From Streptomyces lacrimifluminis (GTDB lineage Bacteria > Actinomycetota > Actinomycetes > Streptomycetales > Streptomycetaceae), in NCBI RefSeq assembly GCF_014646095.1, contig NZ_BMMU01000003.1, forward strand, positions 372,001-436,000: a DNA stretch of 64,000 nt, read 5' to 3'. Positions within the stretch are counted from its first letter, which is position 1. Each line of letters starts with the position of its first letter. A program made the position numbers and the translations under genes. Positions 17,009 through 25,082 of this stretch are shown one piece after another. The notes below the pieces were generated by a model that worked only from the letters and a program-made list of their open reading frames with translations, searched no databases and was not told where the DNA came from.

Positions 17009-19813
17009 TTACCGGTGCGAGGTGAACTCGACGACCTGCTGGTAGGTCGGCCGGTTCTGCCAGCTGATGTTGTAGTGCTTGATGCCTCCCAGGGTGCGCT
17101 GGACGATCGAGTCGGCGCACCACTGGTTGCCCGCCGCGCACAGGGTGTCGCCGGGGTAGACCTGGGAGGCCGTCCTGCCCGCCGCGGTCTTCAGGGTGCT
17201 GATCAGGATGTCCCGGCAGCCGCTGAGCGTGCCGCCGCCGCAGTACTTCCGCGTCAGCCCGCCCCGCACCGGGTCACCGAGCACCGCCCGGATGTCCTTG
17301 TCGACGTAGCTCCACCAGCCGTACTGGAAGGAGCTTCCCGCGTGCGCACCGGTCGGGCCGTGTGCGGCCGAAGGGGCCTCGTCGACAGGGAGGTTGGTGG
17401 TGATGGCGGTGTAGAGGTCGGTGCCGAGGCCCGGTTGGAACTCGGCCTGCACCAGCAGCGGCCACCAGGCGTCGAGGACGCGGATCGCGTCGGCGTTGGC
17501 GTACGTCTTCGAACCCGCGGAGGTCTCCGTGCGCTTGCCGCCGGCCGTCACCCACGCGGCGAGCTTGCTGACGGCCGCCGCGGCCGTGGAGTCGGTGACC
17601 GTCGAGCTGTTGATGACCCGCAGCAGCTTCGGCAGCACGTCCTCGGCCCGCAGATCGGTGATCGCGGCGTCGGCCATCGCCTTCACCAGCTGCGCCCGTG
17701 TCACTCCGCCCGCCGTGACGAGTTTCCTGACGCGGTCCTCCAGGAGGTTGCCGCGGTGGACGGACCCTTCGCCCCAGGAGGCGCTGGTGTAGTCCTTGGC
17801 CTGTTTGTTGTTCCAGGAGATGTAGTAGTCCTGGTCGATCGAGTGGGGGTGGGCGGAGGCAGGCGTGTAGTCGGCGGTGTTGGTCGTCGGGTCCCAGTTC
17901 CGCCACTCGTACGCGGACTGTGCCCAGACCGGGAACTCGGCGTCGACGCCGCTCGCGCGCACCGGGTTGTCGCCGCTGTTGTAGTACGCGGTGTGCGTGG
18001 AGTCGGCGTAGAACCAGTTGAAGGTGTAGTTGATGTGCTGCACGGCGGACTGGAACGTCTCCGGGCTCTTCACGTAGTCGGGGTCGTTGAGCATCTGGAA
18101 GCCGATGATCGAGTCGGCCTCGTGCATGTAGGAGGAGCGCAGGGTGGTGTAGGCGACCTTCTTCCCGCCGACCGTCGCCCGATGGCTCACCGGGCCGTAC
18201 TTGGTGCGGTAGACCTGCATCCGGTAGGAGCCCGCGGCCGTGCCGTCGGCCGTGGTCGGCTTCCAGGCGTTGGTCTGCTCGATCTTCTCCATGGCGGTGC
18301 AGGTGCCGTGGTAGAGGTAGTGGACGTCGTCCTGGCACAGCTCGACCGCGTACGAGTCGATGATGTCCTGCCCGGAGGTCGTCGCGCTCCACGCGTAGTC
18401 CTGGCCGCGGCCGAGTTCGACGTACATGCTCAGCCCCGCGAAGGAGGCGCCGCGCGCGCTGATGCCCGGGCCCTGGATCTCCTGGAGCATGAGCAGCTGA
18501 GGGGCGAAGTAGCCGGTCTGCGGGCCGAAGACGGCGATCGGGTGGCCGCTGGCGGTCTTGGCGCCGCTCACCACCAGGGCGTTGGACATACCGCGCTTGG
18601 CGGAGGTGAGGGCGCCGGCCGTCGCCGTGCTGGAGGCACTGGTCGCGGTCGCGGTGGCGGCGCTGCCCGTACGGTCGTACACGAGCGGTTCCGCGGAGAC
18701 CGTGCCGGCGTCGGGCAGGGCCTCGCCCTGCGGGTCGGCGGGCGCGGGCGCGTACGGGAAGCTCTCGCCGTTGTGGAGGGTGAGGACGGCCTCGGGGTCG
18801 TTGCGCTCGCGGAAGGCCTCCCAGACCTTGGTGCCCTCGGCGACGCCGTACTTGGACTGGGCGGCCATCAGGGAGATCGCGTTGTTGACCTCGCCGCCAC
18901 CGCCGGAGCCGAAGAGCGCGCCGATCACGGAGGCCAGCGCGACCAGGTCGGTGGGCTTGAACTTCTGGATGGTGCCCGCGTTGGTGATGGAGTCCTTCCA
19001 GCCGGTGAGGACGTACTCGCCGGGGAAGTAACGGCCGCTGTCGGAGGCGTCGATGTACGCGTTGATGCCCGCGACATAGGCGTTGACGTCGGCGAGGGCC
19101 TGCCGGCCGCGGGCGCCGTTGGTGGCCACCGCGTTGTCTATCTGGGCCTGGAGGTCGGCCTCGGTGTACGGAGCGTGGCGCCAGAACTCCTGTTCAAGGC
19201 CCTGGTTGGAGGGGTCGCCGCCCGCGAAGGGCGTGAGCTGTCCGCGTCCGACGTGCCGGAAGACGTCCATCAGCCAGAGGCGGTCCTGGGCGGCGGCGTA
19301 CCCGGCGCCGAACTCGGTGCCGTAACGGGTGGTGCCTGTGATGTGCGGCACACCCGTCTTCTTGTCACGGACGATTTTCACATCGGTGCGGCCGGCCGGA
19401 GCCAGGGTGGAGGCGACCTGGTCGGCGGCGACCCCGAACGAGGCGTCGTTGAAGAAGTTGTTGATCGTGGCGTTGGTGAGACCGGAGTAGCCCGTGGCCA
19501 GGTTGGCATAGGGCCCCAGCTGGTCTTCCGCGTGCTCGGGCTGCGAACCGAAGGCCTGGTTCAGGAGGATCTGCGCGAGGGTCGCGTTGCCGTTCTGCCC
19601 GGGCGGCAGGATGTCGGAACACTGGGCCCCGCAGTAGTCGTTCGCCTCGGCGGCTTGGGCTTCGGTCGCCGGGGAAAGCGGAGAAAGCGGAGACAGAAGG
19701 CCGGCAATGAGTGTGCATACAGCCGCGGTCTTCAGGAACCCGAAGAGTCCGCGGGGAGTTCTCAGTCTGTGGAAGGTTCTCTCGACGGTGTTGCCTGGGG
19801 TGCGCCGTGACAT
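17009..19813 (-). CDS. Secreted penicillin-acylase-family Ntn hydrolase
   Basis: A 934-residue protein with a signal peptide (hydrophobic TAAVCTLIAGLLSPLSPLSP, probable cleavage after AQA near residue 48). The family's self-processing site is visible as KRGMSNALVVSG: cleavage before Ser410 would free the beta chain with Ser as N-terminal nucleophile. YGTEFGAGYAAAQDRLWLMDVFR lies in the alpha chain. At about 930 residues it is longer than penicillin G acylase (about 850) and closer to the large acyl-homoserine-lactone/lactam acylases of actinobacteria. Substrates could be N-acylated antibiotics, lipopeptides or signal lactones. GGAGG precedes ATG 19813 by eight bases; the frame extends to 19975 without a better start. 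Confidence 0.9.
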   Translation of the reverse strand: MSRRTPGNTVERTFHRLRTPRGLFGFLKTAAVCTLIAGLLSPLSPLSPATEAQAAEANDYCGAQCSDILPPGQNGNATLAQILLNQAFGSQPEHAEDQLGPYANLATGYSGLTNATINNFFNDASFGVAADQVASTLAPAGRTDVKIVRDKKTGVPHITGTTRYGTEFGAGYAAAQDRLWLMDVFRHVGRGQLTPFAGGDPSNQGLEQEFWRHAPYTEADLQAQIDNAVATNGARGRQALADVNAYVAGINAYIDASDSGRYFPGEYVLTGWKDSITNAGTIQKFKPTDLVALASVIGALFGSGGGGEVNNAISLMAAQSKYGVAEGTKVWEAFRERNDPEAVLTLHNGESFPYAPAPADPQGEALPDAGTVSAEPLVYDRTGSAATATATSASSTATAGALTSAKRGMSNALVVSGAKTASGHPIAVFGPQTGYFAPQLLMLQEIQGPGISARGASFAGLSMYVELGRGQDYAWSATTSGQDIIDSYAVELCQDDVHYLYHGTCTAMEKIEQTNAWKPTTADGTAAGSYRMQVYRTKYGPVSHRATVGGKKVAYTTLRSSYMHEADSIIGFQMLNDPDYVKSPETFQSAVQHINYTFNWFYADSTHTAYYNSGDNPVRASGVDAEFPVWAQSAYEWRNWDPTTNTADYTPASAHPHSIDQDYYISWNNKQAKDYTSASWGEGSVHRGNLLEDRVRKLVTAGGVTRAQLVKAMADAAITDLRAEDVLPKLLRVINSSTVTDSTAAAAVSKLAAWVTAGGKRTETSAGSKTYANADAIRVLDAWWPLLVQAEFQPGLGTDLYTAITTNLPVDEAPSAAHGPTGAHAGSSFQYGWWSYVDKDIRAVLGDPVRGGLTRKYCGGGTLSGCRDILISTLKTAAGRTASQVYPGDTLCAAGNQWCADSIVQRTLGGIKHYNISWQNRPTYQQVVEFTSHR

Positions 19814-20229
19814 GGCAGCTCCTCCGGACCGGGGGGTGGGCCACTCCGAACGGAGTGGGCCAGAGGTTACCGCCGGTATCCCCGCGATTGAAGATGAACA
19901 TGCGTCACTTTTGAACAACGTGGTACAGGAATTGCGTTGGAGGAGTGCGGGGGCACTTCGGGGCGCTGGACGCACTCGCGTTCCGGCGCCGTGCTCAACA
20001 GGCGTTGCACAGAAGACCGACAGGTGCGGGAGGTAACCGTGAAGGGTGGTCCGGCGGACGGTTTAGAGCCGTTGACGTCGGTCCCGAGGGGGCCCGGCGA
20101 ACGGCTTATGGCCGTCATCGGAAAACAGATGGAGCCGAATCGCTTGTCGATACGTCTATTCGGCGACGTCCGTTCGACGACGCCGAAGTGACCGAAGTAC
20201 AGGTGCAGATGTGACGGAGGTGCAAGGCG
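19814..20229. other. Divergent intergenic region
   Basis: About 415 bases between the acylase gene (minus) and the zinc-ribbon protein gene (plus). Short frames here have no ribosome site and no recognisable similarity. It must contain both promoters and carries a long imperfect dyad at 20159-20187. Confidence 0.5.
20159..20187. promoter_or_regulatory. Hyphenated dyad before the zinc-ribbon gene
   Basis: Arms starting TTCGGCG and ending CGCCGAA; 11 of 13 positions of the two half-sites match around a short centre. It lies 42 bases before ATG 20230, so it could be an operator or a leader hairpin. Confidence 0.5.
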
Positions 20230-20835
20230 ATGGCCGGTTTCCGGAGTCTGGCGAGACAGGTGCGGGACCCGCGGTGCGATCTGGCACTGCGGCGATACTC
20301 GCTCCGTAAGTGCCTTGAACGGTTCGCCCCTTACGGGCACAGGGCGACCTGGGACCACCTGTGCTCCCGGGCCGGGTTCGGACAAGAGGACCGCTCCCCC
20401 GATCCAGCGCGGCTCGTGGCCGCACTGGACGAGCTGGAGGAAGCGCGCTCGGTCTGGCTGTCCTACGAGGTGGAGTTCGCGAAGCGCCGCAAGAAGGAGA
20501 AGTTCGACGGGCTGCGCCGGCCCGGAAGCGTGGACGACTGGCATCGGCTGACCTGGGGTGGGTTCGGGGTGGCCTGGTGCGACGACCCGGGGGTGCACCC
20601 CCATGAATCGCTGGCCGAGGTGCTGCGACGGCTGATCGCCGCCCTGGAGCGCGAACCGGGCTCGGTGTGCCCGGTGTGCGACGGGGAGCGCCTCTCCTGG
20701 AAGTACGACCTGGCCCATGAGCCGTCGTCGGGTCCCGTCTGCACGGAGTGCGGCATAGTGGTGCCGCGACCCGTCCTGACCCCCGAGGCCCTGGCGGAGT
20801 CCAGGCGCGGACGACTGCTGCTCGCGTCGGCCTGA
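20230..20835 (+). CDS. Conserved hypothetical protein with C-terminal zinc-ribbon-like Cys pairs
   Basis: A 201-residue basic protein. The C-terminal third has CPVC near residue 143 and CTEC near residue 175, spaced as in a zinc ribbon. The N-terminal part is helical and rich in Arg, with FAKRRKKEKFDGLRRPGS as a possible nucleic-acid contact. GGAGG lies nine bases before the ATG. I do not recognise the family. The Trp-rich middle (DDWHRLTWGGFGVAWC) is distinctive. It stands alone with its own terminator. Confidence 0.72.
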   Translation: MAGFRSLARQVRDPRCDLALRRYSLRKCLERFAPYGHRATWDHLCSRAGFGQEDRSPDPARLVAALDELEEARSVWLSYEVEFAKRRKKEKFDGLRRPGSVDDWHRLTWGGFGVAWCDDPGVHPHESLAEVLRRLIAALEREPGSVCPVCDGERLSWKYDLAHEPSSGPVCTECGIVVPRPVLTPEALAESRRGRLLLASA

Positions 20836-20842
20836 CCACGAC

Positions 20843-20870
20843 GGGGGTGCGCCGGGGATGCCGCACCCCC
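20843..20870 (+). terminator. Hairpin terminator
   Basis: GGGGGTGCG and CGCACCCCC, nine perfect base pairs with a ten-base loop, start eight bases after the zinc-ribbon gene. Confidence 0.8.
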
Positions 20871-20924
20871 GATTGAACCGGCCGGCCCACACCTGTTGTC
20901 GGTGGTGACTGGCACCATCGGAAC

Positions 20925-21755
20925 ATGATGCAGGTGTGTCTCAACGGGTCCCGGGGCGCCGCGGACGGCGCGCGGGTACCGATGTCGCCGGGAGCGATGG
21001 CCGACTCCGCGGCCGATGCCGTCCTGGCCGGTGCCACGGACGTCCATGTCCATCCCAAGTCCCCCTGCGGACAGGACACCCTGTCACCGCGCGCGGTCTC
21101 GGCGACGCTGACGGAGATACGGTCGCGGGTCAGCGTGCCGGTCGGCGTGACCACGGGCGCCTGGGCCGAACCGGATCCGGTGCTGCGCCTGGAGCACGTC
21201 CGGGGCTGGACGGTGCTGCCCGACCACGCCTCCGTCAACTGGCACGAGCCGGGCGCGGAGGAACTGGCGGCCCTCCTCATCGAGCTCGGGGTGGGCGTCG
21301 AGGCCGGCGTCTGGTCCGGCACGGACGGGGCGGCACGGTTCGCCGCCTCAGCTCTCGCCCCCAGGGTGCTGCGCGTTCTCGCGGAGGTGACGGACACCGA
21401 CCCGGACACGGCCGAGGACACCGCGCACACCCTCCTCGCCGACCTCGGCGGATCACCCCACGGCCGCCCGGTCCTGCTGCACGGCGAGGACGGCGGCACC
21501 TGGCCGGTACTCCGCCTCGCGGGCCGCCTGGGCCTGGCGACCCGGATCGGCCTGGAGGACACCCTGTCCCTGCCGACCGGCGAACGGGCGGTGTCCAACG
21601 CCGAGTTGGTGAGGGCGGGCCTGGCGCAAACGCGCCCCTTTCAGGGGCGCGGGGAACTGCGCGACCAGCCCCCACCGGACCCGCAGACAAAAACCCACAC
21701 CCCCGGCGGAGCCCATAGCAGCAACAAAATTCATAGCTCCACCCCTTTCCCGTAG
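20925..21755 (+). CDS. BKACE family enzyme (3-keto-5-aminohexanoate cleavage type), altered C-terminus
   Basis: A 276-codon frame. Residues 1-230 match the beta-keto acid cleavage enzyme family (DUF849), which splits beta-keto acids with acetyl-CoA using a metal. The metal motif HVHPKS is present (ATDVHVHPKSPCG), as are VPVGVTTGAW, the EPGAEELA region and GLEDTLSLPTG near the end. After about residue 236 the frame runs into an intergenic hairpin repeat (21631-21665), which adds some 40 residues of low-quality sequence (PFQGRGELRDQ onward). The natural stop has apparently been lost, and function may be reduced. It lies 48 bases before the RNA ligase gene. Confidence 0.82.
   Translation: MMQVCLNGSRGAADGARVPMSPGAMADSAADAVLAGATDVHVHPKSPCGQDTLSPRAVSATLTEIRSRVSVPVGVTTGAWAEPDPVLRLEHVRGWTVLPDHASVNWHEPGAEELAALLIELGVGVEAGVWSGTDGAARFAASALAPRVLRVLAEVTDTDPDTAEDTAHTLLADLGGSPHGRPVLLHGEDGGTWPVLRLAGRLGLATRIGLEDTLSLPTGERAVSNAELVRAGLAQTRPFQGRGELRDQPPPDPQTKTHTPGGAHSSNKIHSSTPFP
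21631..21665 (+). repeat. Streptomyces intergenic hairpin repeat, copy 2, inside a reading frame
   Basis: CGCGCCCCT and AGGGGCGCG form a nine-base stem with loop TTC (21631-21651), followed by GGGAACTGCGCGAC, the same tail as at 15553-15576. Such elements normally sit between genes; here one forms the 3' end of the BKACE frame. Confidence 0.8.
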
Positions 21756-21803
21756 AGAGAGTTGGCGGCGATGAAACCCACCTGAGCCGCCCAAGGAGCC
21801 CCC

Positions 21804-22871
21804 ATGTCGACGCTGCGCGTAACCGCCGAGGTCCTGACCGTCCATGAGCACCCGAACGCCGACGCACTCGAACTGGCCCAGGTGGGCCTGTATCGCGCGG
21901 TCGTTGCCAAGGGCGTGTACCGGACCGGCGACGCGGCCGTGTACATCCCCGAGCAGTCCGTCCTGCCGGGCGACCTCATCGAGGAGCTGGGTCTGACCGG
22001 GCGCCTGGCGGGGAGCACGTCGGACCGGGTCAAGGCGGTACGGCTGCGCGGCGAGCTCTCGCAGGGCATCGTGTGCCGGCCCCGCGCGCTCGACGGCGTC
22101 GACCTCGCACAGGCGGCAGCCGAAGGCACCGACTTCGCGGAGCGGCTGGGCATCGTCAAGTGGGTGCCACCGATCCCGCCCACCATGAACGGCGACGTCG
22201 AGTCCGCGCCCGACCTCATGAGCTGGGTCGACATCGAGAACATCCAGCGCTACCCGGGCATCTTCACCCCGGGCGAGCCGGTCGTCCTCACCGAGAAGCT
22301 GCACGGCTCGGCCTGTCTGCTCACCTATCTCGCGAGCGACGGTCGCGTCCAGGTCTCCTCGAAGGGATTCGGCGCCAAGTACCTTGCCCTGAAGGAGGAT
22401 CCGCGCAATCTGTACTGGCGCGCGGTGACCGCCCACGGCGTCGCCGGGACCGCGGCCCACCTCGCCGAGCACCTCGGGGCGCGCCGGGTCGGCATCTTCG
22501 GCGAGGTCTTCGGGGCGGGCGTACAGGACCTGACCTACGGCGCGGACGGGCGTCGCGAGACGCTGGGGTACGCCGTGTTCGACGTGTCCGTGGAGGTCGA
22601 CGGAGAGGTGCGCTGGCTGGACGCGGAAGAGCTGCTGGAGGGCCGACTGCCGCTCGTGCCAAGGCTGTACGAGGGTCCGTACGACATCGACCGGGTCCTG
22701 GAGATCGCGAGCGGGCGCGAGACGGTGTCCGGGCGTGGGCTGCATCTGCGGGAGGGTGTCGTGATCCGGCCGGCCGTCGAGCGGTACAGCGCGGTGACCG
22801 GCGGGCGGGCGATCGCCAAGGCGGTCAGTCCGGCGTATCTGACGCGCAAGGGCGGGACGGAGTACGAGTAG
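21804..22871 (+). CDS. ATP-dependent RNA ligase, DraRnl/Rnl5 type
   Basis: A 355-residue protein. Residues 1-110 form the OB-like N-terminal module of the Deinococcus RNA ligase family ([23 protein letters not shown], tRNA-binding-domain-like). The nucleotidyltransferase part has motif I TEKLHGS with Lys165 as the adenylation site, motif IIIa-like [10 protein letters not shown], motif IV EGVVIRP and motif [14 protein letters not shown]. Such enzymes seal 3'-OH/5'-PO4 nicks in RNA. It would act in the cytoplasm in RNA repair. No kinase-phosphatase partner gene lies beside it. The last 47 bases overlap the end of the convergent soxR gene. Confidence 0.87.
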   Translation: MSTLRVTAEVLTVHEHPNADALELAQVGLYRAVVAKGVYRTGDAAVYIPEQSVLPGDLIEELGLTGRLAGSTSDRVKAVRLRGELSQGIVCRPRALDGVDLAQAAAEGTDFAERLGIVKWVPPIPPTMNGDVESAPDLMSWVDIENIQRYPGIFTPGEPVVLTEKLHGSACLLTYLASDGRVQVSSKGFGAKYLALKEDPRNLYWRAVTAHGVAGTAAHLAEHLGARRVGIFGEVFGAGVQDLTYGADGRRETLGYAVFDVSVEVDGEVRWLDAEELLEGRLPLVPRLYEGPYDIDRVLEIASGRETVSGRGLHLREGVVIRPAVERYSAVTGGRAIAKAVSPAYLTRKGGTEYE

Positions 22872-23340
22872 CCGGACCGGCGCCGTTGCGCTCCATCATG
22901 AGGCGGGATCCCGCCTGGCGTTCGCCGAAGACGTCGTCCGGGTTGGACAGGACGCAGCCCTCCAGGGACAGGCAGCCGCAGCCGATGCAGTCGGTGAGAT
23001 GGTCCCGAAGGCGGTTCAACTGCTTGATGCGCTCGTCGAGTTCGGACCGCCAGTTCTCGGAGAGACGGGCCCAGTCCTCGCGGGTGGGGGTGCGTTCCTC
23101 GGGGAGTTCGGCGAGCGCCTCGCGGATCGTGGCGAGCGGGATGCCGACGCGCTGCGCGGCCCGGACGAAGGCGACCCGGCGCAGCGCGTCACGGCCGTAA
23201 CGGCGTTGGTTGCCCGCGGTGCGGCGGCTGCTGATGAGGCCCTTGGACTCGTAGAAGTGCAGGGCGGAGACGGCGGCGCCGCTGCGGGCGGCGAGCTGGC
23301 CGACCGTGAGTTCGTGGATCTTCTCGGGAATCTGGGGCAC
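22825..23340 (-). CDS. soxR: Redox-sensing MerR-family activator SoxR
   Basis: A 171-residue MerR regulator. The N-terminal winged helix includes [27 protein letters not shown], then a dimerisation helix and the [2Fe-2S] motif [12 protein letters not shown] with Cys118, 121, 123 and 129, matching SoxR spacing. In Streptomyces SoxR responds to redox-active small molecules. GTG 23340 gives the canonical opening [13 protein letters not shown]; the frame further upstream to 23439 covers the divergent promoter. It is divergent from the MaoC gene. Confidence 0.92.
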   Translation of the reverse strand: MPQIPEKIHELTVGQLAARSGAAVSALHFYESKGLISSRRTAGNQRRYGRDALRRVAFVRAAQRVGIPLATIREALAELPEERTPTREDWARLSENWRSELDERIKQLNRLRDHLTDCIGCGCLSLEGCVLSNPDDVFGERQAGSRLMMERNGAGPATRTPSRPCASDTPD

Positions 23341-23404
23341 CCCTCGAACCCTACCCACAGCGGCCGGCCGCGGTCCGTTGACAGGGAATCCCCGGCCGAC
23401 CATG

Positions 23405-23420
23405 CTAAGCAGTTGCTTAG
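23405..23420. promoter_or_regulatory. Palindromic operator CTAAGCAGTTGCTTAG
   Basis: Seven-base perfect arms with a two-base centre, between soxR and the MaoC gene, 57 bases before the MaoC start. It resembles T-x-AGCG-x2-CGCT-x-A at 24630, so a TetR operator is more likely than a SoxR box. Confidence 0.65.
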
Positions 23421-23477
23421 ACGTGTAGTACTCAGACATGGCGCGGTTGCTGGGACACAGTGGCGAGGAGGCCGGGA

Positions 23478-23939
23478 ATGGCAGAGCCGAGGATCTTCAC
23501 GGGTGCGGACGACCTGAAGGCGGCGGTGGGCGAGCAGTTGGGGTACACCGACTGGCTGGAGGTCGACCAGAAGCGGATCGATCTGTTCGCCGACGCGACC
23601 GGCGATCACCAGTGGATCCACGTGGACCCGGAGAAGGCCGCCACCGGCCCCTTCGGGACGACCATCGCGCACGGTTATCTCACCCTGTCGCTGCTGCCGC
23701 TCTTCGGGCCGCAGCTGATCACGGTCGAGGGCGTGAAGATGGGTGTCAACTACGGGACCAACAAGGTCCGTTTCCCCTCCCCCGTCCCGGTCGGCTCGCG
23801 CCTGCGCGCCACCGCGCGGATCGCCGGTGTGGAGGGCGTGACCGGCGGGGTGCAGGTGACCGTCGCCTTCAGTGTGGAGCGCGAGGGCGGCGACAAGCCG
23901 GTGTGCGTCGCGGAGTCGGTGTCGCGGTACTACCTGTGA
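23478..23939 (+). CDS. MaoC-family (R)-enoyl-CoA hydratase
   Basis: A 153-residue single hot-dog domain. The hydratase-2 motif [14 protein letters not shown] is present with catalytic Asp43 and His48, followed by [13 protein letters not shown]. It hydrates enoyl-CoA esters in the cytoplasm. GAGGAGG lies 9-13 bases before ATG 23478. It converges with a TetR gene 15 bases downstream that probably controls it. Confidence 0.9.
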   Translation: MAEPRIFTGADDLKAAVGEQLGYTDWLEVDQKRIDLFADATGDHQWIHVDPEKAATGPFGTTIAHGYLTLSLLPLFGPQLITVEGVKMGVNYGTNKVRFPSPVPVGSRLRATARIAGVEGVTGGVQVTVAFSVEREGGDKPVCVAESVSRYYL

Positions 23940-23954
23940 GCCGGTGAACGCCGG

Positions 23955-24578
23955 CTACCCGGCCCCCACCATCCGCAGCACGAGGTCGGCGTAGAGCTCG
24001 CCGACCTCGTCCGGCGTGCGCGAACCGTTGACGTTGAACCAGCGGGCCACGTCGATGCAGAGCGAGAGCACGGCGAGCGTGGTGCCCGGTACGTCGGGGA
24101 CGTCGAACTCCCCCGCCTCCACACCGTCCTCGATGATCCCGCGCACCTCGGCGTCGACCTGGCGGCGCAGCGCGAGGATCTCTGCGCGGGCGTCGGGGCC
24201 GAGGGAGTCGAGTTCGTACTGCACGACCCGTGCGGTCGTGCGCCCCCCGGCGTGCCAGCGGACGAAGGAACTGACGGCCTCGGCCAGCCGTTCGGTAGCG
24301 GTGCCCTCGGTCTGTGCCGCCGTACGCAGGATGTCGACGGCCTTCTCGTGGCCGATCCTGCTGATGCGGTGGAGGAGCTCTTCCTTGGTCTTGTAGTGGA
24401 TGTAGAGCGCGGCCGGACTCATTCCCGCGCGGCCCGCGATGTCACGGGTCGTGGTCGCGTGGTAGCCGCGCTCGGCGAAGGCCTCCACCGCGGCGACGAG
24501 CAGCCGCCGGGCCGCGTCGGGGGTCACCTCACCCCACGGCGCCGCCTCGCCGCCGGCCGTCTCCTCCGCCGCACTCAT
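23955..24578 (-). CDS. TetR-family regulator (FadR/AcrR-like)
   Basis: A 207-residue TetR protein with helix-turn-helix AVEAFAERGYHATTTRDIAGRAGMSPAALYIHYKTKEELL. The C-terminal part resembles regulators of acyl-CoA metabolism (VRWHAGGRTTARVVQYELDSL). An operator-like palindrome lies 52 bases upstream and a related one stands in front of the neighbouring MaoC gene, so both are probable targets. Confidence 0.9.
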   Translation of the reverse strand: MSAAEETAGGEAAPWGEVTPDAARRLLVAAVEAFAERGYHATTTRDIAGRAGMSPAALYIHYKTKEELLHRISRIGHEKAVDILRTAAQTEGTATERLAEAVSSFVRWHAGGRTTARVVQYELDSLGPDARAEILALRRQVDAEVRGIIEDGVEAGEFDVPDVPGTTLAVLSLCIDVARWFNVNGSRTPDEVGELYADLVLRMVGAG

Positions 24579-24629
24579 CGCCCGTTCGCCCCTTCCACCG
24601 ACAGTGACCTCCCACTGTACCGCTGCGGG

Positions 24630-24643
24630 TGAGCGAGCGCTTA
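24630..24643. promoter_or_regulatory. TetR-type operator TGAGCGAGCGCTTA
   Basis: A T-x-AGCG-x2-CGCT-x-A dyad upstream of the TetR gene at 23955-24578, likely autoregulatory. Confidence 0.6.
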
Positions 24644-24674
24644 GAGTGCCCGCTCAGAGCGGCGGGAAACACCC

Positions 24675-24962
24675 TCAGTGCTTCTCGAAAGGGTCGTATT
24701 CGGCGAGCAGCTTCTCCAGCCGGGCCTGGTCGACCCGACTGACGATCTGCCCGGCCTCCTGGCGGTCGCGGATGACCTTGGCCAGGGTGAAGGCGGAGGT
24801 CACCAGGTAGAGGACGGCGATCCCGAGGAAGCCGCGCACCCAGGCGTCGGCCTGGAGCCGGAAGATGCCGATGGCCGTCGCCCCCATGGCGATACCGAAG
24901 GACGCGACGGCCTGGCCGTAGAAGGCCGCCGTGCTCTGCTGCTTGACCGGTGTCTCACTCAT
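24675..24962 (-). CDS. YiaA/YiaB-family small membrane protein
   Basis: A 95-residue protein with two predicted membrane helices (about residues 11-32 and 43-62), containing AFYGQAVASFGIAMGATAIGIFRL and RGFLGIAVLYLVTSAFTLAKVIRDRQE, typical of the YiaAB domain. The role of the family is not established. The start at ATG 24962 fits the usual length; no strong ribosome site is visible. Confidence 0.82.
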   Translation of the reverse strand: MSETPVKQQSTAAFYGQAVASFGIAMGATAIGIFRLQADAWVRGFLGIAVLYLVTSAFTLAKVIRDRQEAGQIVSRVDQARLEKLLAEYDPFEKH

Positions 24963-25082
24963 GGGGACAAGAGTGCGCGGACGTGGCCCGCGCCACATCC
25001 GTCGAGATACTCAGACAGGTACTCAACTCGGAGGGACGGATGAATCGGAGGGACGCCGGACGGGGAGGGAGTGGGCTGGGCC

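Noticed and set aside
19937..20214. Short plus-strand frames in the acylase upstream region
   Set aside because: No ribosome site, no codon bias and no recognisable similarity.
23405..23420. Palindrome as a SoxR box
   Set aside because: SoxR boxes are CCTCAAG/CTTGAGG-like; this one matches the TetR-type site at 24630 better.
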